Part shown: positions 46,042 through 54,579 of the stretch, in pieces
Layout: every line of letters starts with the position of its first letter
Position numbering within the stretch: the stretch's first letter is position 1
Source: Chitinophaga skermanii
Lineage (GTDB): Bacteria; Bacteroidota; Bacteroidia; Chitinophagales; Chitinophagaceae
Length of the DNA stretch: 64,000 nt
Direction of reading: 5' to 3'
NCBI RefSeq assembly: GCF_003259335.1
Contig: NZ_QLLL01000006.1
Location: forward strand, 62,001-126,000
Position numbers and translations under genes: made by a program
The notes under the pieces: generated by a model
Databases searched by the model: none
Seen by the model: only the letters and a program-made list of their open reading frames with translations
What the model was told of the DNA's origin: nothing

Positions 46042-46127
46042 CGCTTATAGGAGAAGAGGAAAGTAGGGCATTTTTCAGTAGTAGATTTGTAGAAATATTA
46101 TCATTTCAAAGCCTTGCCAGTGTTGCG

Positions 46128-46159
46128 TTTCAGAATCTGACCGGGATTCCCTATATTTA
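46128..46159 (+). promoter_or_regulatory. Candidate promoter of the small secreted protein
   Basis: TTTC (46128-46131), a 20-base spacer, and TATATTTA (46152-46159), each one base off the consensus, 5 bp before the ATG at 46165. Confidence 0.35.
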
Positions 46160-46164
46160 CAACC

Positions 46165-46533
46165 ATGAGAAAAAAGTATGTGCAGTTTACCATATCCTTC
46201 TTGCTAATTTGGCTGGCTAGCCAATCTGCAAGTGCGACTGCGCGTGCATTTGATCACCCTCTTCCTGCCAAAGTTAAAGTAGCTTCTATTACGAAAGTGA
46301 GTAAGTATAAAGCTTACAGTCCATTCGGTCACCACGACTTTGAGATGGCTTACTTATCGATTGGGCAACAGTACCTACATGGATGCATGTGTAAACGGGC
46401 GGGTGAAAATACTATCTCATTTCTGCCAACCACGCCACAAAGGCCCGAGAACGAGCCTTTTATTACACAATGCGCTTCATTGCATTTAATGTTCCGCAGC
46501 GGGATGATATTCCCCGTGCATTTCTTTTGGTGA
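46165..46533 (+). CDS. Small secreted hypothetical protein
   Basis: A 122-residue product with a plausible signal peptide (MRKKYVQFTISFLLIWLASQSASA) and a mature part rich in aromatic and His residues with four cysteines (GCMCKRAG, TQC). I recognise no family. Support for a real gene comes from a promoter-like sequence directly before the start and from the signal peptide; against it, there is no homologue I can name and the frame ends in an unusual FPVHFFW. It lies between the phased repeat arrays and a CPA2 antiporter gene. Confidence 0.5.
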   Translation: MRKKYVQFTISFLLIWLASQSASATARAFDHPLPAKVKVASITKVSKYKAYSPFGHHDFEMAYLSIGQQYLHGCMCKRAGENTISFLPTTPQRPENEPFITQCASLHLMFRSGMIFPVHFFW

Positions 46534-46651
46534 TACGCGTTACAGACAGGCGCCCTAGCGCCCCATGCCAACAATATAGATAACAAATGACATCGCTTTA
46601 ACGGTGCGTTGTTTCTTTCGTATTTAAACCATAATGCATTTTATTTAACGG

Positions 46652-48919
46652 ATGATTCATTTACCACATTTAGTAGTAGACTTAGGGTTGATTTTAGGAG
46701 CGGCAGGTATTATTACGCTTTTGTTTAAAAAACTGAAACAACCCCTCGTTTTAGGGTATATTCTAGCGGGCTTATTAGTAGGGCCGCATTTCACATTATT
46801 TCCAACCATTTCCGATATCGAGAACGTAAAAGTATGGGCCGAAATCGGGGTTATCTTCTTATTATTCAGCTTAGGGCTTGAATTCAGTTTCAAAAAATTA
46901 GTGAAAGTTGGCGGCTCCGCCGGTATTTCAGCGGTCGTGGAGGTGATCGTCATGCTCTTCCTGGGCTATGTAACCGGCCAAATTATGGGTTGGTCGACCA
47001 TGGATAGTATTTTCCTGGGAGGTATTCTTTCCATTTCCTCTACCACCATCATTATCCGTGCATTCGAAGAATTGGGGGTAAAGAACCAGGCTTTTGCGAG
47101 GCTCGTGTTTGGGATTTTGGTGGTGGAAGACTTAGTAGCCATCTTATTACTCGTATTATTATCCACCTTGGCGATCAGCCAGCAGTTCGCCGGCGGTGAA
47201 ATGGCCTGGTCGGTTGGTAAATTGAGTTTCTTCTTGATCTTGTGGTTCTTAGCCGGGATCTTCCTCATTCCTACCTTTTTGAAAAAGACGAAGAAATTGA
47301 TGAGTAATGAAACCTTGTTGATTGTTTCATTAGGCTTATGTTTATGCATGGTTATCTTAGCCACTAAAGTGGGCTTTTCGCCGGCTTTGGGTGCCTTCAT
47401 CATGGGTTCTATTTTAGCGGAAACCACTTCTGCAGAAAAAATCGAGCACCTTACCCAAGGGGTAAAAGACCTGTTCGGTGCGATCTTCTTCGTATCGGTA
47501 GGTATGTTAATCGAACCTCAAATGTTATTAACCTACGCGGGGCCTATTGCTATTTTGATAGTAGTTACCATCGTAGGTAAAACCTTTAGTACGGGGCTTG
47601 GCGCCTTGCTATCGGGTCAAAGCTTGAAGCAAAGTTTACAGGCAGGTATGAGCTTGGCACAAATCGGGGAATTCTCCTTTATTATTGCCACATTGGGTAT
47701 GACCTTGAAAGTAACCAGCGACTTCCTCTACCCTATTGCTGTAGCCGTTTCCGCCTTAACCACATTCACGACTCCATACATGATCCGCTACGCGGAACCT
47801 TTTTATAACTGGGTAGAAAAACGGTTACCGAATCGTTGGAAACGTAAACTCGTACGCTATTCCAGCGGTACCCAAACCATTCATAAAGAAAATGATTGGC
47901 GCGATATGTTGCAATCGTACGGTATTCACGTGGTGGTATTTAGCGTAATTCTCATTGCCATTATCGTATTATCGAGCAACTTCCTAGCACCTTTCATCGC
48001 GAAGCATATTACCAATGGAATGACGGGCACCGTGATTACTTCCGTGATTACGTTTGCTATTATGGCGCCGTTTTTATGGGCCTTGTCGTTACGCCCGGTG
48101 AATAAGCAGGCAAGGGGTAAGATTTGGTTGAACAAGCTGCACCGTGCACCATTGTTGATGCTGGATATTTCGCGTATTGTGTTTGCGATTTTCTTCATCG
48201 GCTTCTTCTTAGATCGTTTCTATTCTACTAAAACAGCGATTATCGTATCGGCATTAATTGCATTGGCGTTGTTGTTATTGAATAAACGATTACAGAAGTT
48301 ATATAACCAAATTGAAGAGCGTTTTATGCTCAACCTCAATGCCCGCGAAATCCAAGCCGCTAAAAAGGCTCATCATAATATCACCCCTTGGGATGCGCAC
48401 CTCACTACCTTCACGGTGCCGGCAGAATCCGATGCAGTAGGCCGCACCCTTATAGAAATGCAATTGCGCGAGAAATTTGGCGCCAATGTAGCGATGATCG
48501 AAAGGGGCAACCTCGTAATTATGCCTCCTAGCCGCGACGAGCGACTATTCCCCGGCGATAGAATTTCTGTGATTAGCACGGACGATCAGCTCCCTGCTAT
48601 CCAGAACTTCCTAGAAGTACCGGTGGCCTCCCAAAAAGTAGGCGCACCAAAAGAAGATATCACCCTCGAACACTTCAAAGTAACCGACCGCTCCCCGCTA
48701 CTGGGTAAAACCATCCGCGAATCGGGCGTACGCGAAACCACGCAAGGTTTGATTGTAGGTATTGAAAGACGCGGTCACCGCTTACTCAACCCCGAATCGA
48801 CCTTCATCTTCGAAGAGGGCGATCATGTGTGGATTGTAGGTAGTAAAGCGAAAATTAAGCAACTAACAAGAAATGATGTAGATCCAGGGAAAGAGAAACC
48901 TGTTACTGCTACTACATAA
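46652..48919 (+). CDS. CPA2 cation:proton antiporter with two C-terminal RCK_C domains
   Basis: A 755-residue KefB/YbaL-type exchanger of Na+ or K+ against protons in the inner membrane. The N-terminal transporter domain (about 1-385) has 12 or so helices, with LLFSLGLEFSF, SISSTTIIIRAFEELG and GILVVEDLVAILLL typical of the family. A further membrane block (about 430-550) follows, then two RCK_C (TrkA-C) modules at about 585-650 (VGRTLIEMQLREKFGANVAMIERGN) and 670-740 (LGKTIRESGVRETTQGLIVGIERRG). There is no RCK_N/Rossmann NAD-binding domain, so any nucleotide control must use the RCK_C pair. Confidence 0.9.
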   Translation: MIHLPHLVVDLGLILGAAGIITLLFKKLKQPLVLGYILAGLLVGPHFTLFPTISDIENVKVWAEIGVIFLLFSLGLEFSFKKLVKVGGSAGISAVVEVIVMLFLGYVTGQIMGWSTMDSIFLGGILSISSTTIIIRAFEELGVKNQAFARLVFGILVVEDLVAILLLVLLSTLAISQQFAGGEMAWSVGKLSFFLILWFLAGIFLIPTFLKKTKKLMSNETLLIVSLGLCLCMVILATKVGFSPALGAFIMGSILAETTSAEKIEHLTQGVKDLFGAIFFVSVGMLIEPQMLLTYAGPIAILIVVTIVGKTFSTGLGALLSGQSLKQSLQAGMSLAQIGEFSFIIATLGMTLKVTSDFLYPIAVAVSALTTFTTPYMIRYAEPFYNWVEKRLPNRWKRKLVRYSSGTQTIHKENDWRDMLQSYGIHVVVFSVILIAIIVLSSNFLAPFIAKHITNGMTGTVITSVITFAIMAPFLWALSLRPVNKQARGKIWLNKLHRAPLLMLDISRIVFAIFFIGFFLDRFYSTKTAIIVSALIALALLLLNKRLQKLYNQIEERFMLNLNAREIQAAKKAHHNITPWDAHLTTFTVPAESDAVGRTLIEMQLREKFGANVAMIERGNLVIMPPSRDERLFPGDRISVISTDDQLPAIQNFLEVPVASQKVGAPKEDITLEHFKVTDRSPLLGKTIRESGVRETTQGLIVGIERRGHRLLNPESTFIFEEGDHVWIVGSKAKIKQLTRNDVDPGKEKPVTATT

Positions 48920-48931
48920 TCGAATGAAAGG

Positions 48932-48955
48932 GCCTGCTGCAAAGCAGGCTTTTTT
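48932..48955 (+). terminator. Intrinsic terminator of the antiporter gene
   Basis: GCCTGCT (48932-48938) pairs with AGCAGGC (48943-48949) around a 4-nt loop, followed by six T. Confidence 0.9.
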
Positions 48956-48958
48956 GTA

Positions 48959-48991
48959 TAAAAAAAACGTCGTGGTAGACACCACAACGTT
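48959..48991 (-). terminator. Intrinsic terminator of the glycosyltransferase gene
   Basis: AACGTCGTGGT (48966-48976) and ACCACAACGTT (48981-48991) form an 11-bp stem with one mismatch; the minus strand then reads seven or more T. It closes the convergent gene. Confidence 0.8.
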
Positions 48992-49036
48992 TTAACATAA
49001 GCATGTATTCGATTGTAACATAAAAAGTTGCACAGG

Positions 49037-50137
49037 CTACACCTCTACTGGCAATTTGCCGATTGGGTGTTTATGTGTTGTAATATTTTGTTTGAATGGC
49101 ACATTCAATAATGTTAAATATTGCTGCGTAATGTGTTGAATATTGTGCTGCGTAGCGGCGAATTGATAGGCGCGGGCGGCCATTTTTTCTCCCATTTCTG
49201 GGTTGTCTAACAAGGTATTCATGTTGCGCGCTAAAGCTTTGGCATCGCCTACGCTGCTCATCATGCCCCTGTTTTCACCTACTAAATCTTTCAAGCCACC
49301 TGCATCTGTTGAAACAACAGGCACTTTATAAATAAACGCATCCAACACGCTGCTGCCTAATCCTTCTTGCGAAGAGCTCATAGCAAACACTTTCATCACG
49401 CTGAAAAAGTCTTCTACTTTATCATGGAAGCCCATGATTTTGTAAATGCCTTGCAAGCCAAGCTCCTCCAATTTCTCACGCACTACGTCTTGCATATCAC
49501 CCTTTCCGAAATGCAAAAAAACGAAATCATTTCGCAATTTTGCGAGTTCATTTATAGCCGCCACCATCATCAGTGGATCTTTATGCCCAACTATGGCCGA
49601 TGTAGTAGCTATAATTTTTGTTCTTGGCGGTAGGTTCATCTCGCGCACCACGTCCCTTGCACGGTCGATATCGAGTTTCTTCGGTACAATAGCACTTGAA
49701 ATATGCACTACGTTCTTTACCCCGAAATTGGTCACAATTTGCTGAATGGCTTTAGATATAGCCACCACATGATCACTTAGTTTATACTTTAAGCGGGTCA
49801 TGCGACCTTTCGGTACAAAGTCAATCCGTCTTGTAAACACCACTTTTGCGCGGTGAAAAGGTTTGGTAACGATACAGTAAGTAAGGATATGAGAAGTTTG
49901 TGCATGTAATACATCGTATTTTCTTCCTTTCGTCATTAGAAACCAAATAGCGCCGAAAACATTTTTAAATGCTACGGTAGGAATGCCCTGTTCTTTCGCT
50001 TTTTGTTCTAATGGGAAGTTTTCTCTGCATAAAACATCCACTTTTATACCCGCATCAATAAATCCTTGTGAGTTATACAAGGTCTGTCTTTCGCCCCCAC
50101 GCCAAGTTCTCTCGAAATTTAATTCGAGGATTCGCAT
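49037..50137 (-). CDS. Glycosyltransferase family 4 protein
   Basis: A 366-residue GT-B type glycosyltransferase (start ATG at 50137, MRILELNFERTWRGGERQ; an in-frame ATG at 50152 adds five residues). The N-terminal acceptor half has a GGERQTL segment typical of GT4; the donor half contains ATTSAIVGHKDPLMMVAA, FLHFGKGDMQDVV and the EX7E-like SSSQEGLGSSVLDAF, which binds the nucleotide-sugar diphosphate. No transmembrane segment. It likely builds cell-surface polysaccharide or lipid-linked sugar at the cytoplasmic face. It is divergent from a second glycosyltransferase. Confidence 0.9.
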   Translation of the reverse strand: MRILELNFERTWRGGERQTLYNSQGFIDAGIKVDVLCRENFPLEQKAKEQGIPTVAFKNVFGAIWFLMTKGRKYDVLHAQTSHILTYCIVTKPFHRAKVVFTRRIDFVPKGRMTRLKYKLSDHVVAISKAIQQIVTNFGVKNVVHISSAIVPKKLDIDRARDVVREMNLPPRTKIIATTSAIVGHKDPLMMVAAINELAKLRNDFVFLHFGKGDMQDVVREKLEELGLQGIYKIMGFHDKVEDFFSVMKVFAMSSSQEGLGSSVLDAFIYKVPVVSTDAGGLKDLVGENRGMMSSVGDAKALARNMNTLLDNPEMGEKMAARAYQFAATQHNIQHITQQYLTLLNVPFKQNITTHKHPIGKLPVEV

Positions 50138-50440
50138 TAGTTTCGCTTTCATGTGCTGCTCGATTTTTCTCCTGCATGCGCCAGGTGATAGACACTTTAG
50201 ACATGCTAGTTACCAAAAGTTTAATTGATAAACCAAAGTGTTAACACTAGTTAACAGTTGCAACATGGATTCCTACGGGTTTGGAGGGAAAATAGTACAA
50301 GTAGACGGGGAAGAAAGGTAGTCCGTAGAAAAAATTTTTTTATCTAGTATATGTATTCTTTTTTATGAAGATTATATCTTCACGACGATTTGCTAGCTGT
50401 AAAGTACAATAAAATACTAGCAATTACTATATTTTATAGA
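50138..50440. other. Divergent region between two glycosyltransferase genes
   Basis: AT-rich, no gene seen. TATATTTT at 50428-50435, six bases before the plus-strand ATG, could be a weak -7 element. No clear TAnnTTTG was found for the minus-strand gene. Confidence 0.4.
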
Positions 50441-51484
50441 ATGAATATCCTTTTTGCCGGAAAGTTCGAAGCCGACTATAATCGAACAAAAATCATTATC
50501 GACGGGCTTCAACAAACACCGGGCGTACAACTATCTACCTACAACTTTTACACCCGCTCACGTTGGAACATCTTCGCGTTGCGGAAAGCCTGTGCCAAGG
50601 CGGATGTAGTGTTTCTACCCTCCTTCTCGCACCGCGATGTAGCTTGGGTAAAGTTGTGGACCCGCAAACCCATTATTTTCGACCCGCTTATTTCGCGCTA
50701 CCTCACCAAGGTATTCGATTACAAAAAAGTAAAAGAACATTCCTTCCGTGCGAAAAAGAACTTCTTGAAAGACAAAGTTTCGCTACAAGCCGCAACAAAG
50801 GTTATTTGCGACACGCAAGCACACAAACAATATTTCCACGATACCTTCGAAGTACCACTCGAAAAAATGCATGTAGTTGAAGTAGGTGTTAACACTGGGG
50901 AATTTTTTCCACAACAACACCCGCAGTCGAACAAGTTTGTAGTAGGTTTTTACGGCGGCTTCATTCCCTTACAAGGCGCCCGCTACATCTTGGAAACCGC
51001 GAAAGTTTTAAAAGACTACCACGATATAGAATTCCAGTTAATCGGGGAAGGATTCGAGTACAAAAAGATGCGTGCATTAGCAGAAGAATATGGTTTAACA
51101 AACGTAGTATTCAAAGGTTGGGTAAAATACGACCAACTAAATGCAGCTGTGAATACATTTGATATTGCACTCGGTATTTTCGGCGATGGTTTGAAAGCGC
51201 AACTCGTCATCCCCAATAAAATCTACCATTACGCGGCCCTACAAAAAGCCATTATAACAATGGACACACCGGCCATGCGCGAAGTATTTACCGGCGATAC
51301 GAATATTGTGCTTACCTCGCAAGACCCGGTTACCATTGCTGCGCAAGTGCTTGCCCTGAAAGAAAACCCACAACGCCGTGAAACATTAGCAGCCGCAGGG
51401 TTCAAGCTAATCACAGAAAACTACAACCAACAGAAAATAGCGGGTAAAGTAGTTGCTATCGCCCAGCAATTATTACAACCATAA
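50441..51484 (+). CDS. Glycosyltransferase (GT4-like)
   Basis: A 347-residue GT-B type enzyme from the ATG at 50441 (MNILFAGKFEADYNRT; an upstream in-frame start adds 17 residues before this). The N-terminal half is divergent (WVKLWTRKPIIFDPLISRYLT). The C-terminal half has VGFYGGFIPLQGARYILETAKVL, FQLIGEGFEYKKM, and VIPNKIYHYAALQKAIITMDTPAMREVF, the donor-site block of GT4. The EX7E acidic first residue is not evident, so the catalytic form may differ. Sugar and acceptor are unknown; it is a likely partner of the divergent GT4 and the methyltransferase upstream. Confidence 0.85.
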   Translation: MNILFAGKFEADYNRTKIIIDGLQQTPGVQLSTYNFYTRSRWNIFALRKACAKADVVFLPSFSHRDVAWVKLWTRKPIIFDPLISRYLTKVFDYKKVKEHSFRAKKNFLKDKVSLQAATKVICDTQAHKQYFHDTFEVPLEKMHVVEVGVNTGEFFPQQHPQSNKFVVGFYGGFIPLQGARYILETAKVLKDYHDIEFQLIGEGFEYKKMRALAEEYGLTNVVFKGWVKYDQLNAAVNTFDIALGIFGDGLKAQLVIPNKIYHYAALQKAIITMDTPAMREVFTGDTNIVLTSQDPVTIAAQVLALKENPQRRETLAAAGFKLITENYNQQKIAGKVVAIAQQLLQP

Positions 51485-51505
51485 ACGCACCTTCATACAA
51501 ACGCC

Positions 51506-51549
51506 CTTTTATCTTCGTACGAGTACATGCTATCTTACGAAGATAAAAG
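51506..51549 (+). terminator. Intrinsic terminator of the second glycosyltransferase gene
   Basis: A perfect 14-bp stem (CTTTTATCTTCGTA 51506-51519, TACGAAGATAAAAG 51536-51549) with a 16-nt loop is followed by TGTGTTTTATTT. Confidence 0.65.
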
Positions 51550-51703
51550 TGTGTTTTATTTCTCCTTAATACGCATTATCTCCACCGAAATCTTATTCTA
51601 CCCACTGCCTTTCCCTAGCGCCCACTCCTGTTATCTTCAATAAGGATTCCTTATAAATATTGTTAACACAGTCCTTATACATTCATCTCAAAATCTACTT
51701 CAA

Positions 51704-52138
51704 ATGAAAAAATTTCAAACCTTATTCATCTTAGCATCTGTATGCTTATTATTTAGTAATATACAAGCAGCGAATAGCCACCCAGCATGGGATATTAAAC
51801 AAACATTTTTCAAGGATGCCCCTGCCAAACGTTTTTCCTCTGTATCTGTTCGGATAAACGTAGTAGGACTACTTGGGCTACCTATCAATGTTTGCTCTGT
51901 AGCAGGACAACTACTTATTGGTACTACTTATGCTTATGTTGATGGTACGGTTACCATCCCTACCGCCGTTCAGTGCTATAGTAACGAACAAACGCCCCTC
52001 TTGTTAGACGTTTCTGAGGGTAGTAGAATTGTTATATGGGGAACGGTATTAAGTACAGGTTTACAAGCATCGGCAATTAAAACAGTTACAGCGGGCGACA
52101 TAAGTGCCGGCGTAGTAACCGTGAACTTACTGTTGTAA
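51704..52138 (+). CDS. Secreted hypothetical protein
   Basis: A 144-residue exported protein with signal peptide MKKFQTLFILASVCLLFSNIQA. The mature part is beta-rich and hydrophobic (VRINVVGLLGLPINVCSVAGQLLIGTTYAYVDGTVTIPTAV .. SGLQ..VVTVNLLL split over the domain) with two cysteines. I recognise no family. Its compact beta-sandwich texture suggests an extracellular or periplasmic small protein. It is closed by a very strong hairpin shared with the convergent S46 peptidase gene. Confidence 0.72.
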   Translation: MKKFQTLFILASVCLLFSNIQAANSHPAWDIKQTFFKDAPAKRFSSVSVRINVVGLLGLPINVCSVAGQLLIGTTYAYVDGTVTIPTAVQCYSNEQTPLLLDVSEGSRIVIWGTVLSTGLQASAIKTVTAGDISAGVVTVNLLL

Positions 52139-52151
52139 TAGTATCCTATAT

Positions 52152-52194
52152 AAACAAAACGGGTGTACCGACTAGCGATACACCCGTTTTGTTT
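52152..52194. terminator. Bidirectional terminator between the secreted protein and S46 peptidase genes
   Basis: A perfect 16-bp stem (AAACAAAACGGGTGTA 52152-52167, TACACCCGTTTTGTTT 52179-52194) with an 11-nt loop. T-rich arms at both ends let it serve both convergent genes. Confidence 0.85.
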
Positions 52195-52212
52195 GCATTA
52201 TATGATAGTTAC

Positions 52213-54423
52213 TTATGCTCTCTTTTGTTGTACAGTAGCCGGTTTTACTTTAGCACCTTTTTTAGGGTTTACTAATTTCATTTCGTCTACCAAGTGTTTC
52301 GCACCGGCGAATTTATCAATCACGAATAATACGTAACGGATATCCACCATGATGTTTCTACAGATAGAAGCATCGTAGTTAATGTCGCTCATGGTACCTT
52401 CCCAAGTACGGTCGAAGTTTAAGCCGATGAGGTTACCGTATGCGTCCAAAGCTGGGGAGCCCGAGTTACCACCTGTAGTGTGGTTAGAAGCGATGAAGCA
52501 CACAGGTAGTTTACCGTTTACGCCGTAACGGCCATAGTCTTTCGTTTTATATAACTCGCGTAATTTTTCCGGCACATCGAATTCGTAGTCGCCTGGTTTG
52601 TATTTCTCCATCACACCTTCTAAAGTAGTGGCAATGTCGTAATGTACAGCATCGCGTGGTTCGTAACCATCTACTTTACCGTAAGTAATACGGAGCGTGC
52701 TGTTGGCATCGGGGTAGAAGCGACGATCTTTTAATACATCCATTTGCACTTGCATGTACTCGCGTTGGAGTTTCACCAAAGGCGCTTGGATTTCTTCGTA
52801 TGGTTTGTTAACATTTTCAACGAAGCCATTGCGTAAGGCGATATAAAAACGCGTGATGGGGTCTTTATAGATCGCGGTAACCAAATCGTTATATGGTTGT
52901 GATACGAATTTTTCTAATTGTTCATAAGAAACCAAAGCAGATGAAGCGTACATTTTGTTGGCTGTAGTACGACCATCTTTATTTGTTTCCATCCAAATTT
53001 GGTAGCCTTCGCCGCCGATGTACCTGCTATGTACATTTTGGAAATATAGATCCAATAAAGCCGTAGCTACATCTTGGTCTACTTTCGCGTTGATGTTTTG
53101 GTACAAAGGTTTCATTTTATCGAGGAACGCTTTGCGTTGTGGATCATAGCTATCGGCACCTTTTTGTTGTACTTCGCTGAGGAAGCCGACTAATTTATCG
53201 GCAACAGAGAAGGTTTCTACGTTTCTTGTAAGCTCCATGTAGTATTCGCGGGCGTTGGCGTATGGTGCTACGTTTACGTAAAGGGCGTTGAGTGTATCGA
53301 GTACGCCGGCGTATTGTGCTTTCAGCGCAGCGTCTTTATTCAACAAGTTGTTATAATTAGCTTCGTAAGCAATTTTGCGATCAATGCCTTTTGTTCTTTC
53401 TACGCCTTGCATTTCACCGATCCATTTTTTCCAGCCATTTGCAGTCGATGCGTACTTAGCTGCGTATTGGATTTTGATTTTTTCATCTTTACGCATGAAA
53501 CCATCAATGATTTTCAACGCTGCATCGCGCATATTTACGCGGGCAGGATCTTGACCATTCACCACTAATTTCACTGCTTCAGAAGGCAAATATTCTTGTG
53601 TTCTACCCGGGAAACCGAATACCATGGTAAAATCATTCTTTTCAATACCATCTACAGAAATAGGCAAGAAGTGTTTCGGTACTAAAGGCACGTTATCTTT
53701 CGAGTAAGCAGCCGGTTTACCATCTTTACCTGCATATACGCGGAACAAAGAGAAATCGCCGGTATGGCGTGGCCATACCCAGTTGTCGGTATCAGAACCG
53801 AACTTACCAATAGAAGAAGGTGGTGCACCCACTAAGCGTACATCTTTATACGTTTCGGTAACGAATAAGAAATATTGATTGGCTTCGAACATAGGTTTTA
53901 CCAAAATATCTTGGTAAGCCTCTTTCTTTACTGTAGGCTTTAAAGCATCTAAATTTTTATTGATGATGGCCATACGTTCTTTCTCCGTCATATTTTTTGT
54001 AACACCTACTAAAGCAGCCTTGGTTACATCTTCAATACGTACAATGAAAGTAGCTGTTAAACCTGCGTTTGGTAATTCCTGTTCGCGGTTCATAGCCCAG
54101 AAGCCATTCGCGAGATAGTTGTTATCGATCGAGGAATGTTTTTGAATGGCATCGTAACCACAGTGGTGGTTGGTTAATAATAAGCCTTGTGATGAAATAA
54201 TTTCACCGGTGCAAAATCCACCAAAGCTAACAATAGCATCTTTCAAGCTGCCTTTGTTAACATTGTAGATATCGGATGCGCTGATTTTCATTCCCATCCC
54301 TTTCATCTCTTTCTCGTTCAAACGTCCGAGCAATTGTGGCAGCCACATTCCTTCTGTTGCAAATGCATTGATTTGAAGAAGAAGGAAAAGTGCTACCATC
54401 AAACTTTTCGCAATACGTAGCAT
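52213..54423 (-). CDS. dpp11: S46 family dipeptidyl-peptidase, DPP11-like (Asp/Glu-specific)
   Basis: Periplasmic exopeptidase that releases dipeptides from peptide N-termini. The 736 residues begin with a signal peptide (MLRIAKSLMVALFLLLQINAFA). The catalytic His lies in LLTNHHCGYDAIQ (84-90), Asp in HTGDFSLFRVYA, and the Ser in TTGGNSGSP (Ser654). The residue 18 positions after that serine is Arg672 (GLNFDR), at the position that holds Arg in Porphyromonas DPP11 (Asp/Glu-specific) and Gly in DPP7 (hydrophobic). This supports DPP11-type specificity. It is followed upstream by an M57-type metalloprotease, suggesting a peptide-feeding role. Confidence 0.93.
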   Translation of the reverse strand: MLRIAKSLMVALFLLLQINAFATEGMWLPQLLGRLNEKEMKGMGMKISASDIYNVNKGSLKDAIVSFGGFCTGEIISSQGLLLTNHHCGYDAIQKHSSIDNNYLANGFWAMNREQELPNAGLTATFIVRIEDVTKAALVGVTKNMTEKERMAIINKNLDALKPTVKKEAYQDILVKPMFEANQYFLFVTETYKDVRLVGAPPSSIGKFGSDTDNWVWPRHTGDFSLFRVYAGKDGKPAAYSKDNVPLVPKHFLPISVDGIEKNDFTMVFGFPGRTQEYLPSEAVKLVVNGQDPARVNMRDAALKIIDGFMRKDEKIKIQYAAKYASTANGWKKWIGEMQGVERTKGIDRKIAYEANYNNLLNKDAALKAQYAGVLDTLNALYVNVAPYANAREYYMELTRNVETFSVADKLVGFLSEVQQKGADSYDPQRKAFLDKMKPLYQNINAKVDQDVATALLDLYFQNVHSRYIGGEGYQIWMETNKDGRTTANKMYASSALVSYEQLEKFVSQPYNDLVTAIYKDPITRFYIALRNGFVENVNKPYEEIQAPLVKLQREYMQVQMDVLKDRRFYPDANSTLRITYGKVDGYEPRDAVHYDIATTLEGVMEKYKPGDYEFDVPEKLRELYKTKDYGRYGVNGKLPVCFIASNHTTGGNSGSPALDAYGNLIGLNFDRTWEGTMSDINYDASICRNIMVDIRYVLFVIDKFAGAKHLVDEMKLVNPKKGAKVKPATVQQKRA

Positions 54424-54494
54424 AATTATCCAGTTTTTAAAAATAGAAGCGGCAATTTAGGAAAAAGAGCGGGAACAACCGCGGGAATGAGGGG

Positions 54495-54545
54495 TTATTT
54501 AATAAAATGGCGTTGTACAATGCTCACCGTCATTGTACAACGCCA
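54495..54545 (-). terminator. Intrinsic terminator of the M57-type protease gene
   Basis: A perfect 15-bp stem (TGGCGTTGTACAATG 54508-54522, CATTGTACAACGCCA 54531-54545) with an 8-nt loop; the minus strand continues TTTTATT. Confidence 0.8.
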
Positions 54546-54579
54546 AGGGGATTTGTAGTATGATGTACTACAAAATTGA

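Larger units (their letters stand above)
45328..46164. other. Gene-free block between the methyltransferase and a small secreted protein
   Basis: 837 bp with no credible gene. It holds a terminator (45351-45382), the degenerate words and 10-bp array (45424-45720), an AT-rich spacer (45721-45930), the 11-bp array (45932-46041), and a promoter-like TTTC (46128-46131), N20, TATATTTA (46152-46159) for the next gene. Confidence 0.7.

Noticed and set aside
46026..46220. 64-codon open frame overlapping the small secreted protein start
   Set aside because: It begins inside the 11-bp array, overlaps a better-supported frame and has no family features.
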